DNA from: Burkholderiales bacterium
Lineage (GTDB): Bacteria; Pseudomonadota; Gammaproteobacteria; Burkholderiales; Nitrosomonadaceae
Reading direction: 5' to 3'
Length of the DNA stretch: 64,000 bases
NCBI GenBank assembly: GCA_024235755.1
Contig: JACKLV010000006.1
Location: 62,001-126,000, forward strand
Shown: positions 8,742-17,684 of the stretch, in pieces
How the letters are laid out: the number at the start of each line of letters is the position of its first letter
Numbering within the stretch: position 1 is the stretch's first letter
Made by a program: the position numbers and the translations under genes
Notes under the pieces: model-generated
Told to the model about the DNA's origin: nothing
Databases searched by the model: none
The model's input: the letters and a program-made list of their open reading frames with translations, nothing else

Positions 8742-9242
8742 TCAGCGTTCAATCTGCAGAAACCGCTTTTCCCGGATGAGCGAGCCGAGGTCAAGTCCAA
8801 ACCACTGCCTACCTTCCCTGTCCCGGTAAACATGGGTGACGCCGTTGCGCAGTTCTCCGCCGACCATTTGTTCCTGATCGAATTCGGACAAACTGCGAAT
8901 GCCCAGCAAAGTCGGCACCATAAAACCGCAGTTCATTTTGTAACTGTTTGCAACCAGCAAGATACGGGATTTCACCCCAAACGGCTCAGAGTCTCCGCTC
9001 AAATACACGCCCAGGTCGGTGATCCCGAACAGATTACCGTGCGCATTAATAATGCCCAGAAACCAAAGTTGCGTATATGGGACCGGCACTACTTCGGGTA
9101 CTTGTATCACTTCGCCAATTTCTTTCATAGGCACCAGATAGCGCGCTTCTCCAATCAAAAAACCGAGTACCGTCGCTGACATGCCAGTCGAATCGGTATC
9201 TTGCACGCCTTGTTCATTCTGTTGATTCTCTGCCATAGTCAT
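8742..9242 (-). CDS. pilI: CheW-like coupling protein, PilI type
   Basis: This protein of about 166 residues has one CheW domain: VLGFLIGEARYLVPMKEIGEVIQVP at the start, then the core WFLGIINAHGNLFGITDLGVYL and the closing VWFGLDLGSL-like strand. It is a scaffold that couples a chemoreceptor to a CheA-type kinase. The response regulator gene just upstream (PilH-like) points to the Chp/Pil system that controls type IV pilus twitching. The start is the ATG at 9242, nine bases past the regulator's stop; the ATG at 9236 is equally possible. No receptor (pilJ) or kinase gene follows; argB comes next. Confidence 0.82.
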   Translation of the reverse strand: MTMAENQQNEQGVQDTDSTGMSATVLGFLIGEARYLVPMKEIGEVIQVPEVVPVPYTQLWFLGIINAHGNLFGITDLGVYLSGDSEPFGVKSRILLVANSYKMNCGFMVPTLLGIRSLSEFDQEQMVGGELRNGVTHVYRDREGRQWFGLDLGSLIREKRFLQIER

Positions 9243-9250
9243 AACGTTAT

Positions 9251-9616
9251 CTAATTCAACCGGGAAATTTTCTGCAATAGCTCCGCCGCGACCACCGGTT
9301 TGGCGATATAATCCCTCGCCCCTTGGCGCAACCCCCAGATTTTGTCGATTTCTTGTCCTTTGGTGCTGCAAATGATCACTGGAATATGCTCCAGCGACTG
9401 ATCCTTGATAAACATACGCGTCGCCTGAAAGCCGTTGATCCCCGGCATTACCACATCCATCAGCACCAAATCGGGCTGTTCCGCTTTGGCCCTGGCAATC
9501 GCCTGTTCGCCATCTTCAGCCATGATTACCTGATAACCATGTTTGGTTAAAATAGCAGACAACAGATGCCGTTCTGTAGGAGAGTCGTCGACGACCAAGA
9601 TCTTTTTAATTGTCAT
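9251..9616 (-). CDS. pilH: Single-domain response regulator, PilH type
   Basis: This is a 121-residue CheY-like receiver without an output domain. Acidic residues D10 and D11 (VVDDS), the phospho-acceptor D54 (LVLMDVVMPG), S85 and K106 (YIAKP) are all present, so it should be phosphorylatable. In the Chp/Pil pathway PilH receives phosphate from ChpA and tunes pilus retraction. The pairing with a CheW-like gene downstream supports the call. A PilG identity is possible, since the two receivers are similar. A 49-bp gap separates it from the DUF1624 gene upstream. Confidence 0.82.
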   Translation of the reverse strand: MTIKKILVVDDSPTERHLLSAILTKHGYQVIMAEDGEQAIARAKAEQPDLVLMDVVMPGINGFQATRMFIKDQSLEHIPVIICSTKGQEIDKIWGLRQGARDYIAKPVVAAELLQKISRLN

Positions 9617-9665
9617 GATGTTGGTTTCTTAAAACACGATCAGCCTTTGCAGTCTAAACCCGGAA

Positions 9666-10778
9666 TCATATAAAACGCAATACGCTTTGGGGATTTTGCC
9701 ATTTGATGCGGCGATACGCCATGCAAACCGGATAAAGCAGCAGCAGCGCCAAGATTGTCATCAGATAAGTCGTTTCAAGACCACCACGCTCAAATACAAG
9801 CCTCAGCATCGCCAGTATGGCAAAATGCGCGAGATAAAAAAACAGCGCCGTTTGCCCGAATACCAGAACGGGGCCGTTCCGACGCACCTCGATCATAGAT
9901 TCAAGCCACATTAAAACGGCCAATATGACCGCCATTAATCCCAGTTCCGACAAGGTATAGGCCAGGCTGGGCGGGTATTTACTGACATGCAGCCATTGCA
10001 CAATCGCATCGCCTTCGAGCTGCATGTACATATTGCCGTAGCCGTCAAAAACACGGATCACGACAAAAAGCGCTAATGCAGTGCAGCCGCAGGTTAATAA
10101 CATACGTCTGGCGGACAATTGACCATTCGGAGTCGATAGCAACCATTTGCCGAATACCCAGCCCAGCATCATCATCGCCAGCCACGGCATTGCGGGATAC
10201 AAAACAGAATAAGCATCGGTGAAAACCGGTGCAAATGTCAGCGCCAGCCACAGCGGCACGTCGCCGCCGGGTTTCCAGAGCGCCGTTAACAGCCATTCGC
10301 TACCTGTCAGAGTACCCAACGCCAGAAACAAAACAATCCATACACGCATCCGGCTGATCCACACCATTAGCATCATGCTAACGCCAATCGCATATAAAAC
10401 CTGCAGCACAGGTTTTCCCGAGGCCAGCGAAAAAACGCAAATATCGAGCAACGCTATAAAAGCACCACGAATCCATAATTCCCGGTCAATTTCGATTTGC
10501 GACATTCCCTGCTGCAGACGCTGCGCATGACTGACGGCTATGGAGGTGCCCGTTAGAAAGATAAACGTCGGCGCGCAGATATGCGTGATCCAGCGGGTCA
10601 AAAACTGACCGGTTGCCAGGCTATCACCGCTTTCATACAACAAAACAGAATCGGTAAACAACCGCCCTTCATTAAAAAAACCGGACGCATGATCCAGCGC
10701 CATCAATATCATGACGATACCCCGCATCCAGTCAATTGCAGCAATCCTGCTTTGGTTTTTATCGAATGGTTGGTTCAT
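9666..10778 (-). CDS. DUF1624 (heparan-alpha-glucosaminide acetyltransferase-like) membrane protein
   Basis: This 370-residue protein has about ten hydrophobic membrane segments. The N-terminus RIAAIDWMRGIVMILMALDH matches the DUF1624/YeiB-like transmembrane acyltransferase group related to lysosomal HGSNAT, in which the DH histidine is the candidate catalytic residue. Bacterial members probably acetylate a sugar or envelope glycan across the membrane; the substrate is not known. It lies between proB and pilH in the same direction, with 33 and 49 bp gaps, and neither neighbour explains its job. Confidence 0.8.
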   Translation of the reverse strand: MNQPFDKNQSRIAAIDWMRGIVMILMALDHASGFFNEGRLFTDSVLLYESGDSLATGQFLTRWITHICAPTFIFLTGTSIAVSHAQRLQQGMSQIEIDRELWIRGAFIALLDICVFSLASGKPVLQVLYAIGVSMMLMVWISRMRVWIVLFLALGTLTGSEWLLTALWKPGGDVPLWLALTFAPVFTDAYSVLYPAMPWLAMMMLGWVFGKWLLSTPNGQLSARRMLLTCGCTALALFVVIRVFDGYGNMYMQLEGDAIVQWLHVSKYPPSLAYTLSELGLMAVILAVLMWLESMIEVRRNGPVLVFGQTALFFYLAHFAILAMLRLVFERGGLETTYLMTILALLLLYPVCMAYRRIKWQNPQSVLRFI

Positions 10779-10811
10779 GGTTTGCGTATCTCAGACCAAA
10801 CCTGAGAATGA

Positions 10812-11921
10812 TTAAAGCAGCGCAAGGTTATTGCGATGAATCAACTCCGCCTCATCCACATACCCCAGTATGGTTGCTATATGCGTACTGGCCTTACCCA
10901 TAATTTTTCGGGTTTCCGCAGCATTGTAGTTGATCAGCCCGCGGGCGATCTCCCTACCTTCCTGAGTCAGGCACACGACCGCTTCACCACGTTCAAAGTC
11001 ACCAGCAACACCGGTCACACCAATCGGCAACAAGCTTTTACCGTCGATCACCAGCGCATTCACCGCGCCTTGATCCAGAGTAACCGTGCCCCGTACCTGC
11101 AAATAATCGGCTAACCACTGTTTTCTTGCAGCCAGAACCGGTATTGTTGCCAGCAGACGGGTACCGATAGCCTCACCATGCGCCAAGCGCACCAGCACAT
11201 CCTTTTCATGACCGGAGGCAATTATCGTGTGCGCCCCGCTGCGCGCGGCACGTTTGGCGGCCATCACTTTGGTCAGCATGCCGCCGCTGCCTATACTGCT
11301 GCCAACGCCACCGGCCATTTTCAACAACGCCGGATCGGCCACACTCACCTCGGACAGAAAAGTAGCGTCATGGTTTTTACGCGGGTCGCTGGTATACAAT
11401 CCGGCCTGGTCGGTCAATATCACGAGCGCATCCGCTTCAATCAGGTTGGTCACCAGTGCGGCCAGCGTATCGTTGTCGCCGAAGCGGATTTCGTCGGTAA
11501 CTATGGTATCGTTCTCATTGATGACGGGAATAATATCGAGTTTCAGTAACGTCGTCAGTGTAGAGCGCGCATTCAAATAACGTTCACGATTGGACAGATC
11601 GCCATGCGTGAGCAAAATCTGCGCTGTCTTTAGTTCATGATGATCAAAACAGGCCGCGTAGGCCTGCGCCAGCCCCATCTGACCAACAGCAGCTGCTGCC
11701 TGTAGCTCATATAATGCAGTTGGCCGCGTATTCCAGCCCAGGCGCTGCATACCTTCGGCAATCGCGCCCGATGAAACCAGCACGACTTCCTTATCCATAT
11801 GCTTAAGCCGGGCGATTTGCTCAGCCCAACCCTGTAGCGCAGCATGATCAAGCCCCTGTCCCTGGTTGGTTACCAGGCTACTGCCAACTTTGGTGACGAT
11901 ACGACGCGCTGTTTTCAACAT
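10812..11921 (-). CDS. proB: Glutamate 5-kinase
   Basis: The enzyme has 369 residues from the ATG at 11921 (MLKTARRIVTKVGSSLV); a 14-residue longer frame overlaps obgE and is less likely. It phosphorylates glutamate in the first committed step of proline synthesis. The amino acid kinase domain shows VTKVGSSLV near residue 9, VSSGAIAEG near 51 and the INENDTI and DNDTLAALV substrate and ATP loops. The C-terminal roughly 95 residues are a PUA domain (RGTVTLDQGAVNAL). It lies 19 bp after obgE, a common pairing, and the two are probably co-transcribed. Confidence 0.96.
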   Translation of the reverse strand: MLKTARRIVTKVGSSLVTNQGQGLDHAALQGWAEQIARLKHMDKEVVLVSSGAIAEGMQRLGWNTRPTALYELQAAAAVGQMGLAQAYAACFDHHELKTAQILLTHGDLSNRERYLNARSTLTTLLKLDIIPVINENDTIVTDEIRFGDNDTLAALVTNLIEADALVILTDQAGLYTSDPRKNHDATFLSEVSVADPALLKMAGGVGSSIGSGGMLTKVMAAKRAARSGAHTIIASGHEKDVLVRLAHGEAIGTRLLATIPVLAARKQWLADYLQVRGTVTLDQGAVNALVIDGKSLLPIGVTGVAGDFERGEAVVCLTQEGREIARGLINYNAAETRKIMGKASTHIATILGYVDEAELIHRNNLALL

Positions 11922-11940
11922 GGTCGGGCTATATTCTGAT

Positions 11941-12984
11941 TCATGATACTGTCGGTTGGTCACTAACCTTGGGTTGATGCTGTTCCAGATAATCCATAAC
12001 GGCGTAAGTCATTTGTCGGCATCCGTCACCGGTCAGCGCCGATAGGATGAAGTACTGGTCTGTCCAGCCCAGTTTTTGAACAAACGCCTTGCAAACAGAT
12101 TCGCGCTGATTTTCGGGCAACATATCGACTTTGTTCAGAATCAGCCAACGCGGTTTAGCGTACAATGCGGCGTCATATTTGCGCAACTCATCAATCAGTG
12201 CCTTCGCTTCATGTACTGTATCCACAGCTTCATCGAATGGCGCCATATCGACCAGATGCAGTAACAGACGGGTACGCGACAGATGCCTCAAAAAACGATG
12301 ACCCAGCCCTGCACCTTCTGCAGCGCCTTCAATCAGACCAGGGATATCGGCCATGACAAAACTGCGGTTGTGATCAATACGCACTACGCCAAGATTGGGT
12401 TTTAATGTTGTAAAAGGATAATCCGCCACCTTGGGTCGCGCTGCCGACACAGCTCGAATCAATGTCGATTTGCCGGCATTCGGCATGCCCAGCAATCCTA
12501 CATCAGCCAGCACTTTAAGTTCCAGCTTTAATTCACATTCCTGTCCGGCTTCACCAAAGGTAAACTGACGCGGCGTGCGATTAGTGCTCGACTTAAAATG
12601 CAGATTACCCAGACCGCCTGCACCGCCCTTGGCCAGCAGCACCTTTTGCTGGTGTTGTGTGAGATCAGCAATCACCTCGCCGGTATTGAGATTTTTGACG
12701 ACGGTGCCTACTGGCATGCGCAACTCGATATCTTTCGCACTTTTTCCATAGCAATCAGAACCGCGCCCATTTTGTCCGTTTTTCGCCCGATATATCCGCG
12801 CAAACCGGTAATCAATCAATGTATTGAGATTGCGGTCCGCTATGGCGTAAATACTGCCACCGCTACCGCCGTCACCGCCGTCGGGACCACCTTTGGGAAT
12901 AAACTTTTCCCGACGGAAACTGGCTACGCCATCTCCGCCTTTGCCAGCATGCACTTGAATCGTTGCTTCGTCAATAAACTTCAT
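11941..12984 (-). CDS. obgE: Obg family GTPase (CgtA/ObgE)
   Basis: This 347-residue protein starts at the ATG at 12984 (MKFIDEATIQVHAGKGGDG). Residues 1-158 form the glycine-rich Obg fold. The G domain follows, with P-loop GMPNAGKS near 168, YPFTT (G2), DIPGLIEGA (G3) and NKVD (G4). ObgE is an essential GTPase that acts in late 50S ribosome assembly and stress signalling. It lies downstream of rplU-rpmA, as in most proteobacteria, but a strong terminator sits in the gap. proB follows 19 bp later. Confidence 0.97.
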   Translation of the reverse strand: MKFIDEATIQVHAGKGGDGVASFRREKFIPKGGPDGGDGGSGGSIYAIADRNLNTLIDYRFARIYRAKNGQNGRGSDCYGKSAKDIELRMPVGTVVKNLNTGEVIADLTQHQQKVLLAKGGAGGLGNLHFKSSTNRTPRQFTFGEAGQECELKLELKVLADVGLLGMPNAGKSTLIRAVSAARPKVADYPFTTLKPNLGVVRIDHNRSFVMADIPGLIEGAAEGAGLGHRFLRHLSRTRLLLHLVDMAPFDEAVDTVHEAKALIDELRKYDAALYAKPRWLILNKVDMLPENQRESVCKAFVQKLGWTDQYFILSALTGDGCRQMTYAVMDYLEQHQPKVSDQPTVS

Positions 12985-13030
12985 AAAACCACTTGAGATC
13001 ACCTAAATGGTGAACCGAAAAAGTCACAAA

Positions 13031-13061
13031 CAAAAAAGCCCTATCACAAGGACAGGGCTTT
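13031..13061 (-). terminator. Rho-independent terminator after rpmA
   Basis: Read on the minus strand, AAAGCCCT (13061-13054) pairs with AGGGCTTT (13042-13035) across an 11-base loop and runs into a T tract. This is a textbook intrinsic terminator between rpmA and obgE, so obgE-proB probably depends on read-through or its own promoter. Confidence 0.88.
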
Positions 13062-13103
13062 AACAAGAAAAGTTAAATTTTATACTTGCAATTTTTATTG
13101 TCT

Positions 13104-13361
13104 TTATGCTGGAATAATATCAACAACCTTGCGCTTTAGCGCGCCTCTAATACCAAAGCTCACTTTTCCCGTTACTTTGGCGAATAAGGTGTGATCCCTG
13201 CCCAAGCCCACATTCACGCCCGGATGAAATTTCGTGCCACGCTGCCTGACGATAATAGAACCGGCCGGAATCAATTCACCGCCGAATCGTTTTACGCCCA
13301 GACGTTTCGATTCTGAATCGCGCCCGTTTCTTGAACTGCCGCCTGCTTTTTTATGTGCCAT
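13104..13361 (-). CDS. rpmA: 50S ribosomal protein L27
   Basis: This 85-residue protein has the diagnostic N-terminus MAHKKAGGSSRNGRDSESKR, whose flexible tail reaches the peptidyl transferase centre, followed by GGELIPAGSIIVRQRG and the HPGVNVGLGRDHTLFA core. Length and sequence are normal for L27. It lies 20 bp after rplU, and a terminator follows 43 bp later. Confidence 0.98.
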   Translation of the reverse strand: MAHKKAGGSSRNGRDSESKRLGVKRFGGELIPAGSIIVRQRGTKFHPGVNVGLGRDHTLFAKVTGKVSFGIRGALKRKVVDIIPA

Positions 13362-13381
13362 TGTTAAATACTCCTAAACAA

Positions 13382-13693
13382 CTATCCTGAGATACCAGTA
13401 ATCTGAATCTCCGTGTAATTTTGCCGATGTCCCTGATGTTTCTGATAATGTTTGCGACGGCGCATTTTAAAAATGCGGATTTTGGCATGCCTTCCCTGCC
13501 CCAGTACTGTAGCACTCACCTTAGCACCTTCTACCAAAGGTTTTCCCATTGAAACATTATCGCCATCGGCGATCATTAATACTTGATCTATGACAAGCTC
13601 GCTACCTTCCTCAGCATCCAGCCGTTCAACTTTCAGTTTCTCTCCGACTTTGATACGATACTGCTTGCCACCGGTCTTTATAACCGCATACAT
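13382..13693 (-). CDS. rplU: 50S ribosomal protein L21
   Basis: From the ATG at 13693 the protein has 103 residues, the exact usual length of L21, and starts MYAVIKTGGKQYRIKVGEKL. The C-terminus KMRRRKHYQKHQGHRQNYTEI is the conserved rRNA-binding end. A five-codon longer frame is rejected. It is the first gene of the rplU-rpmA transcript, with a TATAAT about 40 bp upstream. Confidence 0.98.
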   Translation of the reverse strand: MYAVIKTGGKQYRIKVGEKLKVERLDAEEGSELVIDQVLMIADGDNVSMGKPLVEGAKVSATVLGQGRHAKIRIFKMRRRKHYQKHQGHRQNYTEIQITGISG

Positions 13694-13732
13694 AATATTA
13701 GACTCCACACATCACTTTAGACAGAACCCGTA

Positions 13733-13738
13733 ATTATA
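13733..13738 (-). promoter_or_regulatory. -10 box for rplU-rpmA
   Basis: A perfect TATAAT on the minus strand lies 40 bp before the rplU start. The matching -35 is weak. It sits in the short divergent region shared with ispB. Confidence 0.5.
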
Positions 13739-13790
13739 CCGAAGCTAGCTGCTTTTGTGGAGCAATTTTATAGTGATTTCACCATTAAAC

Positions 13791-13819
13791 TTGACACGCA
13801 AGTTTCTCATTCCTAACAT
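13791..13819 (+). promoter_or_regulatory. Sigma-70 promoter for ispB
   Basis: A perfect TTGACA at 13791-13796 is followed after exactly 17 bp by TAACAT at 13814-13819. Transcription should begin near 13826, leaving a short leader with AAGG before the GTG start of ispB. Confidence 0.7.
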
Positions 13820-13842
13820 AGCGTTTTCTTCAAGGTAACAAC

Positions 13843-14811
13843 GTGTCAATAGAACATATCAGGAGCTTTATTGCCCAAGACATGGGCAAAGTGGATGAAG
13901 TCATTCGTCAAAAACTGCATTCTCATGTCGCACTCATACGTCAAGTCAGCGAATATATCATCAACAGCGGCGGCAAGCGTCTGCGCCCTGCTTTAGTCAT
14001 TCTATCTGCAGGCGCTTTTGGTTATTCCGGAAAATTCCATTACAACCTGGCAGCAGTTGTAGAATTTATTCATACAGCAACGTTATTGCACGATGATGTC
14101 GTCGATGAATCCGAGATGCGGCGTAACAAAGAAACTGCCAATGCGCTATTCGGTAATGCTGCCAGTGTCTTGGTCGGCGACTTTCTTTATTCACGTGCTT
14201 TTCAGATGATGGTCGAAGTCGACAACATGCGTGTGATGCAGGTACTGGCTGATGCCACCAATACAATTGCTGAGGGCGAAGTATTACAATTATTGAACTG
14301 TCGCGATCCAAATGTCAATGAAGAAAATTATTTACAAGTCATACGCTTTAAGACAGCAAAACTGTTTGAAGCAGCCAGCCGACTGGGTGCAATTCTGGGT
14401 AATGCGTCACCTGAACAGGAGGAAGCGATGGCGGTTTACGGCATGCACCTGGGTACCGCCTTTCAGCTCATTGATGATGTGCTGGATTATTCAGGCGACA
14501 ATCAGGACACCGGAAAAAATTTAGGCGATGACTTATCTGAAGGAAAACCGACATTGCCACTCATCTACGCCATGCAAGCAGGCACTGCCGAACAGGCGAA
14601 CCTGATTCGTAAAGCTATTGAAATGGGCGGAACGGACGGTTTCGAACATGTTATGGACGTTATCCGGCAAACCGCCGCATTGGACTATGCCAAAAAATGT
14701 GCAATGGCTGAGATCGATACTGCCACGCACGCCATTACCAGCTTGCCAGAATCCGAATACAAAGCGTGTCTCATGCAACTGGCCAGTTTTGCCGTCACAC
14801 GGAATCACTAG
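13843..14811 (+). CDS. ispB: Polyprenyl (octaprenyl) diphosphate synthase
   Basis: This 322-residue trans-prenyltransferase starts at a GTG with an AAGG site upstream. It extends farnesyl diphosphate with isopentenyl units to make the ubiquinone side chain. Both aspartate-rich Mg-binding motifs are present: HDDVVDE (D84, D85, D88) and DDVLD (D211, D212, D215), along with GGKRLRP near residue 43. The chain length (octaprenyl) is inferred from relatives and cannot be fixed from sequence. It is divergent from rplU. Confidence 0.93.
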   Translation: MSIEHIRSFIAQDMGKVDEVIRQKLHSHVALIRQVSEYIINSGGKRLRPALVILSAGAFGYSGKFHYNLAAVVEFIHTATLLHDDVVDESEMRRNKETANALFGNAASVLVGDFLYSRAFQMMVEVDNMRVMQVLADATNTIAEGEVLQLLNCRDPNVNEENYLQVIRFKTAKLFEAASRLGAILGNASPEQEEAMAVYGMHLGTAFQLIDDVLDYSGDNQDTGKNLGDDLSEGKPTLPLIYAMQAGTAEQANLIRKAIEMGGTDGFEHVMDVIRQTAALDYAKKCAMAEIDTATHAITSLPESEYKACLMQLASFAVTRNH

Positions 14812-14917
14812 TTTCTTGATCGAAAAAGTGACCGTTACACCCATATCCATCCAGGAAAGAAGAATCAGAATCCTTTTAAGCGGTTAAGCAAAAGCTATGC
14901 GGAACCACTGAAAACAA

Positions 14918-16798
14918 CTAATAGCTGTCACGTCTGATCGTAACGTCATATCGCGATCTGATGCCATCCAGATACGCCGATATTTCCTCCTGCGTTTTCA
15001 TTTGTTGTAACTGCTCGGCAAAGTTTTTTCGCTTTTCCTGATCGAGTGTTTCAGGGTTAATAACCTGACTAATACGTATTAGGCTAAAACCACCCTGCGC
15101 ATTTTCAACGCCTGTGTAAGCAGGCAAACTGTCGACATCTGCTTGAAATACCGCTCGCAGCACTTCTTGGCTCAAACCACTCGGCTGCATGTAAGATACC
15201 TGTTTTGGTTCACCCCAATCAACCGTATCCTCCGTTCCATCTTGCAAATCGGCCAATAGTGCCCGACCTTCTGCAACAGCTCTCTTTTCAGCAAGTTGCT
15301 GTTTGAGTCGCTCAACAATTTCATCATGCACAACCGACAAGGACTGAGCTGTTGCCTGGCGATGTTCCAGAACACGCGCCGACACAAGCGTATCAGGCAT
15401 TACTTCAATCGCTTCTGTATTGCGTTTATCCACTATTGCCTCATCAGAAAAAATAGCATTCATCATGGATGGATCAGCCAATACGGACGGCTCATTCGAA
15501 TTCCTATTGATCCAGTCGGTTTCTTGTATCTTCAATTCAAATTTCTCAGCCGCTGGCGATAGGCTATCACTTTGCTCATAAACAGTGTTGCTAAAATCCT
15601 CAGCGGCTTCACCAAATATATCGCTCGCCATCTGCAATTTTAATTTTTCTTCAATCTGCTCTTTCACATCAGCCAGATCAGCAGTTTTCGCTTCCTTGAC
15701 TTCAGTCAACTGGATAATATGGAAGCCGAAATCAGTCTCGACAAGACCGCGAATTTCATCAGGCTGCATTTGAAAAATTTCGTCTTCAAACGCTTTGACC
15801 ATGACACCACGACCAAAAAAACCCAGATCGCCACCACGGCTGGATGATCCCGGATCATCGGAATACTCCTCCGCAAGCTCGGCGAATCGTTCCGGATCCT
15901 GCAGTACCTGTTCCAGAATATTTTCTGCCTTTTCACGCGCAAGCTGTTTTTCCCCTTCCTCCGTTGTTGCTGCTGCAGCGATCAGAATATGACTTGCACG
16001 CCGCTCTTCTGGCTGCCCAAATTCAATCTGATGTTCGTCATAATACGTCTGAACCGCTTCGTCACTCACAGGCTCATTTTCTGCTAGCGATTTAAGTGAT
16101 AAAACCAAATACGCTACGCGCACACGCTCGGGAAGAAAAAATTCGGATTGATGTTCGTCATAGTAGGCCTTAATCTCGTCCTCGGCAGGTTCAATCTGCG
16201 ACATATAATCTTCCGGCTTGATTTGCGCCTGACTAATTTCGCGTTGAACCTCACTTAAATAAATAACCTTGTTAGCAACCGCGTCCGAAACGAAGCCGTT
16301 CTCACTATAACCATCGAGCAGTTGTCTTAATAGCAATTCCTGACGCACGCGTGATTCAAATGTAACCGGACTCAAACCTTCGTTCCGCAAAAAGCTTTCA
16401 TACTGTTTTTTTGAAAATTTATTATCCAGGTGAAATTCCGGAATTTGGCTGATCTCATTAACGAGTTGTGAGTCCAAAACAGTAAAGCCGTTACTGATCG
16501 CCTCACGAAAAAGTAAGCGCTGCTGAATTAATCGTTCCAGCACTGAATCTCTGACTTCGTAACTATCAAGCATTGCGCTGTCAAAATTGCCGCCAAACAT
16601 AGCGCGCAACCTTGCCTGATGATCGCGTAGCGCCTGTTCAAATTCACGACGAGGAATTTCTTCTCCGTCAACAATTGCGACATAGCCTTCTTGACCGTCA
16701 CTGCGATAAGACTGTACACCCCAGAACATGAATGGCAATACAGCCAACAAAAGTACTATCTGAACAATTCGTTTCTTACGATTGACAAAATTAAACAC
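14918..16798 (-). CDS. ppiD: Membrane-anchored periplasmic peptidyl-prolyl isomerase PpiD
   Basis: This 626-residue protein has a single N-terminal membrane anchor (about residues 13-30, IVLLLAVLPFMFWGV), a SurA-like chaperone region to about 250, and one parvulin domain at about 262-365 (RRASHILIA, then SDDPGSSSRGGDLGFFGRG and FGFHIIQL). A long helical C-terminal region follows. PpiD assists folding of proteins leaving the Sec translocon. It lies downstream of hup and two tRNA genes, as in other proteobacteria where hupB and ppiD are neighbours. Confidence 0.93.
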   Translation of the reverse strand: MFNFVNRKKRIVQIVLLLAVLPFMFWGVQSYRSDGQEGYVAIVDGEEIPRREFEQALRDHQARLRAMFGGNFDSAMLDSYEVRDSVLERLIQQRLLFREAISNGFTVLDSQLVNEISQIPEFHLDNKFSKKQYESFLRNEGLSPVTFESRVRQELLLRQLLDGYSENGFVSDAVANKVIYLSEVQREISQAQIKPEDYMSQIEPAEDEIKAYYDEHQSEFFLPERVRVAYLVLSLKSLAENEPVSDEAVQTYYDEHQIEFGQPEERRASHILIAAAATTEEGEKQLAREKAENILEQVLQDPERFAELAEEYSDDPGSSSRGGDLGFFGRGVMVKAFEDEIFQMQPDEIRGLVETDFGFHIIQLTEVKEAKTADLADVKEQIEEKLKLQMASDIFGEAAEDFSNTVYEQSDSLSPAAEKFELKIQETDWINRNSNEPSVLADPSMMNAIFSDEAIVDKRNTEAIEVMPDTLVSARVLEHRQATAQSLSVVHDEIVERLKQQLAEKRAVAEGRALLADLQDGTEDTVDWGEPKQVSYMQPSGLSQEVLRAVFQADVDSLPAYTGVENAQGGFSLIRISQVINPETLDQEKRKNFAEQLQQMKTQEEISAYLDGIRSRYDVTIRRDSY

Positions 16799-16986
16799 AG
16801 CAATAAAGACCCGTTATTTACACGACAAGTGAAAAATCAGATAGAAAACCATCCCATATCCCATTACAGTAGTAACCGATGGTATAGTTTTCAATTGATA
16901 AATGTTAAAACTAAAACGCCTCATTTAAACCGAAGGTCAAATGAGGCGATGAAAATTCAATCAAAACATCGTATATCAACATATAC

Positions 16987-17063
16987 TGGCGGAGTGGACG
17001 GGACTCGAACCCGCGACCCCCGGCGTGACAGGCCGGTATTCTAACCAACTGAACTACCACTCC
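16987..17063 (-). tRNA. tRNA-Asp (GTC)
   Basis: The minus strand gives a 77-nt cloverleaf with a seven-base acceptor stem (GGAGTGG/CCACTCC), anticodon GTC in CTGTCAC, T-loop TTCGAGT, discriminator G and an encoded CCA. It lies 20 bp after tRNA-Val. Confidence 0.97.
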
Positions 17064-17083
17064 AACAAATGAACATTTTTTAC

Positions 17084-17159
17084 TGGTGGGTGCTGACGGG
17101 ATCGAACCGCCGACATTCGCCTTGTAAGGGCGACGCTCTACCAGCTGAGCTAAGCACCC
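17084..17159 (-). tRNA. tRNA-Val (TAC)
   Basis: The minus strand gives a 76-nt cloverleaf with acceptor GGGTGCT/AGCACCC, anticodon TAC in CTTACAA, T-loop TTCGATC and an encoded CCA. It lies 16 bp after the hup stop codon, so it is probably processed from the hup transcript. Confidence 0.97.
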
Positions 17160-17175
17160 TGTCTGTTAAAGGCCG

Positions 17176-17448
17176 CTAGTTTACTGCATCTTTAAGTGCT
17201 TTACCAGCACTAAATTTAGGAACCTTAGCAGCTTTGATTTTAATGGCTGCACCTGTACGAGGGTTTCGCCCAGTACGTGCTGCTCGTTTACCCACCTTAA
17301 AAGTTCCAAATCCGACCAGTGTCACCGTGTCATTCTTTTTAAGTGCAGATGTTATTGCAGACAACGCCCCATCCAATGCACTACCAGCCGTAGCTTTCGG
17401 AATATCAGCAGATTTCGCTATTGCTTCTACGAGTTCGGATTTGTTCAT
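17176..17448 (-). CDS. hupB: DNA-binding protein HU
   Basis: This 90-residue histone-like protein begins MNKSELVEAIAKSADIPKA and contains the VGFGTFKVGKRAARTGRNPRTG arm region that wraps the DNA minor groove. Length is normal for HU. The hup-tRNA-ppiD order matches the hupB locus of other proteobacteria. The 236 bp upstream to gpsA should carry its promoter; I see no clear boxes. Confidence 0.96.
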   Translation of the reverse strand: MNKSELVEAIAKSADIPKATAGSALDGALSAITSALKKNDTVTLVGFGTFKVGKRAARTGRNPRTGAAIKIKAAKVPKFSAGKALKDAVN

Positions 17449-17684
17449 ATAATTCCCCTTTTAGGTTTATTGGTCATTAAATCACAAGCAACTACTGCAC
17501 AAACGCACTTATATCAAGCCATCCGCACAAGGTCAAGAGATTACATCACTCCTTTAAAAAAATAAATCACCAATTCCAAACGTATCGTATCTATCTCAAA
17601 AGCTTTGTTTAAACAGTGTCTTCGAAGAAACAGATAGATAGCATCATCATATAAAGCTTTTTTTGAACTGTTATCAATCAAGCC

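Noticed and set aside
16987..17159. tRNA-Asp and tRNA-Val as island attachment sites
   Set aside because: Their surroundings (hup, ppiD) are conserved housekeeping genes with no integrase or accessory genes.
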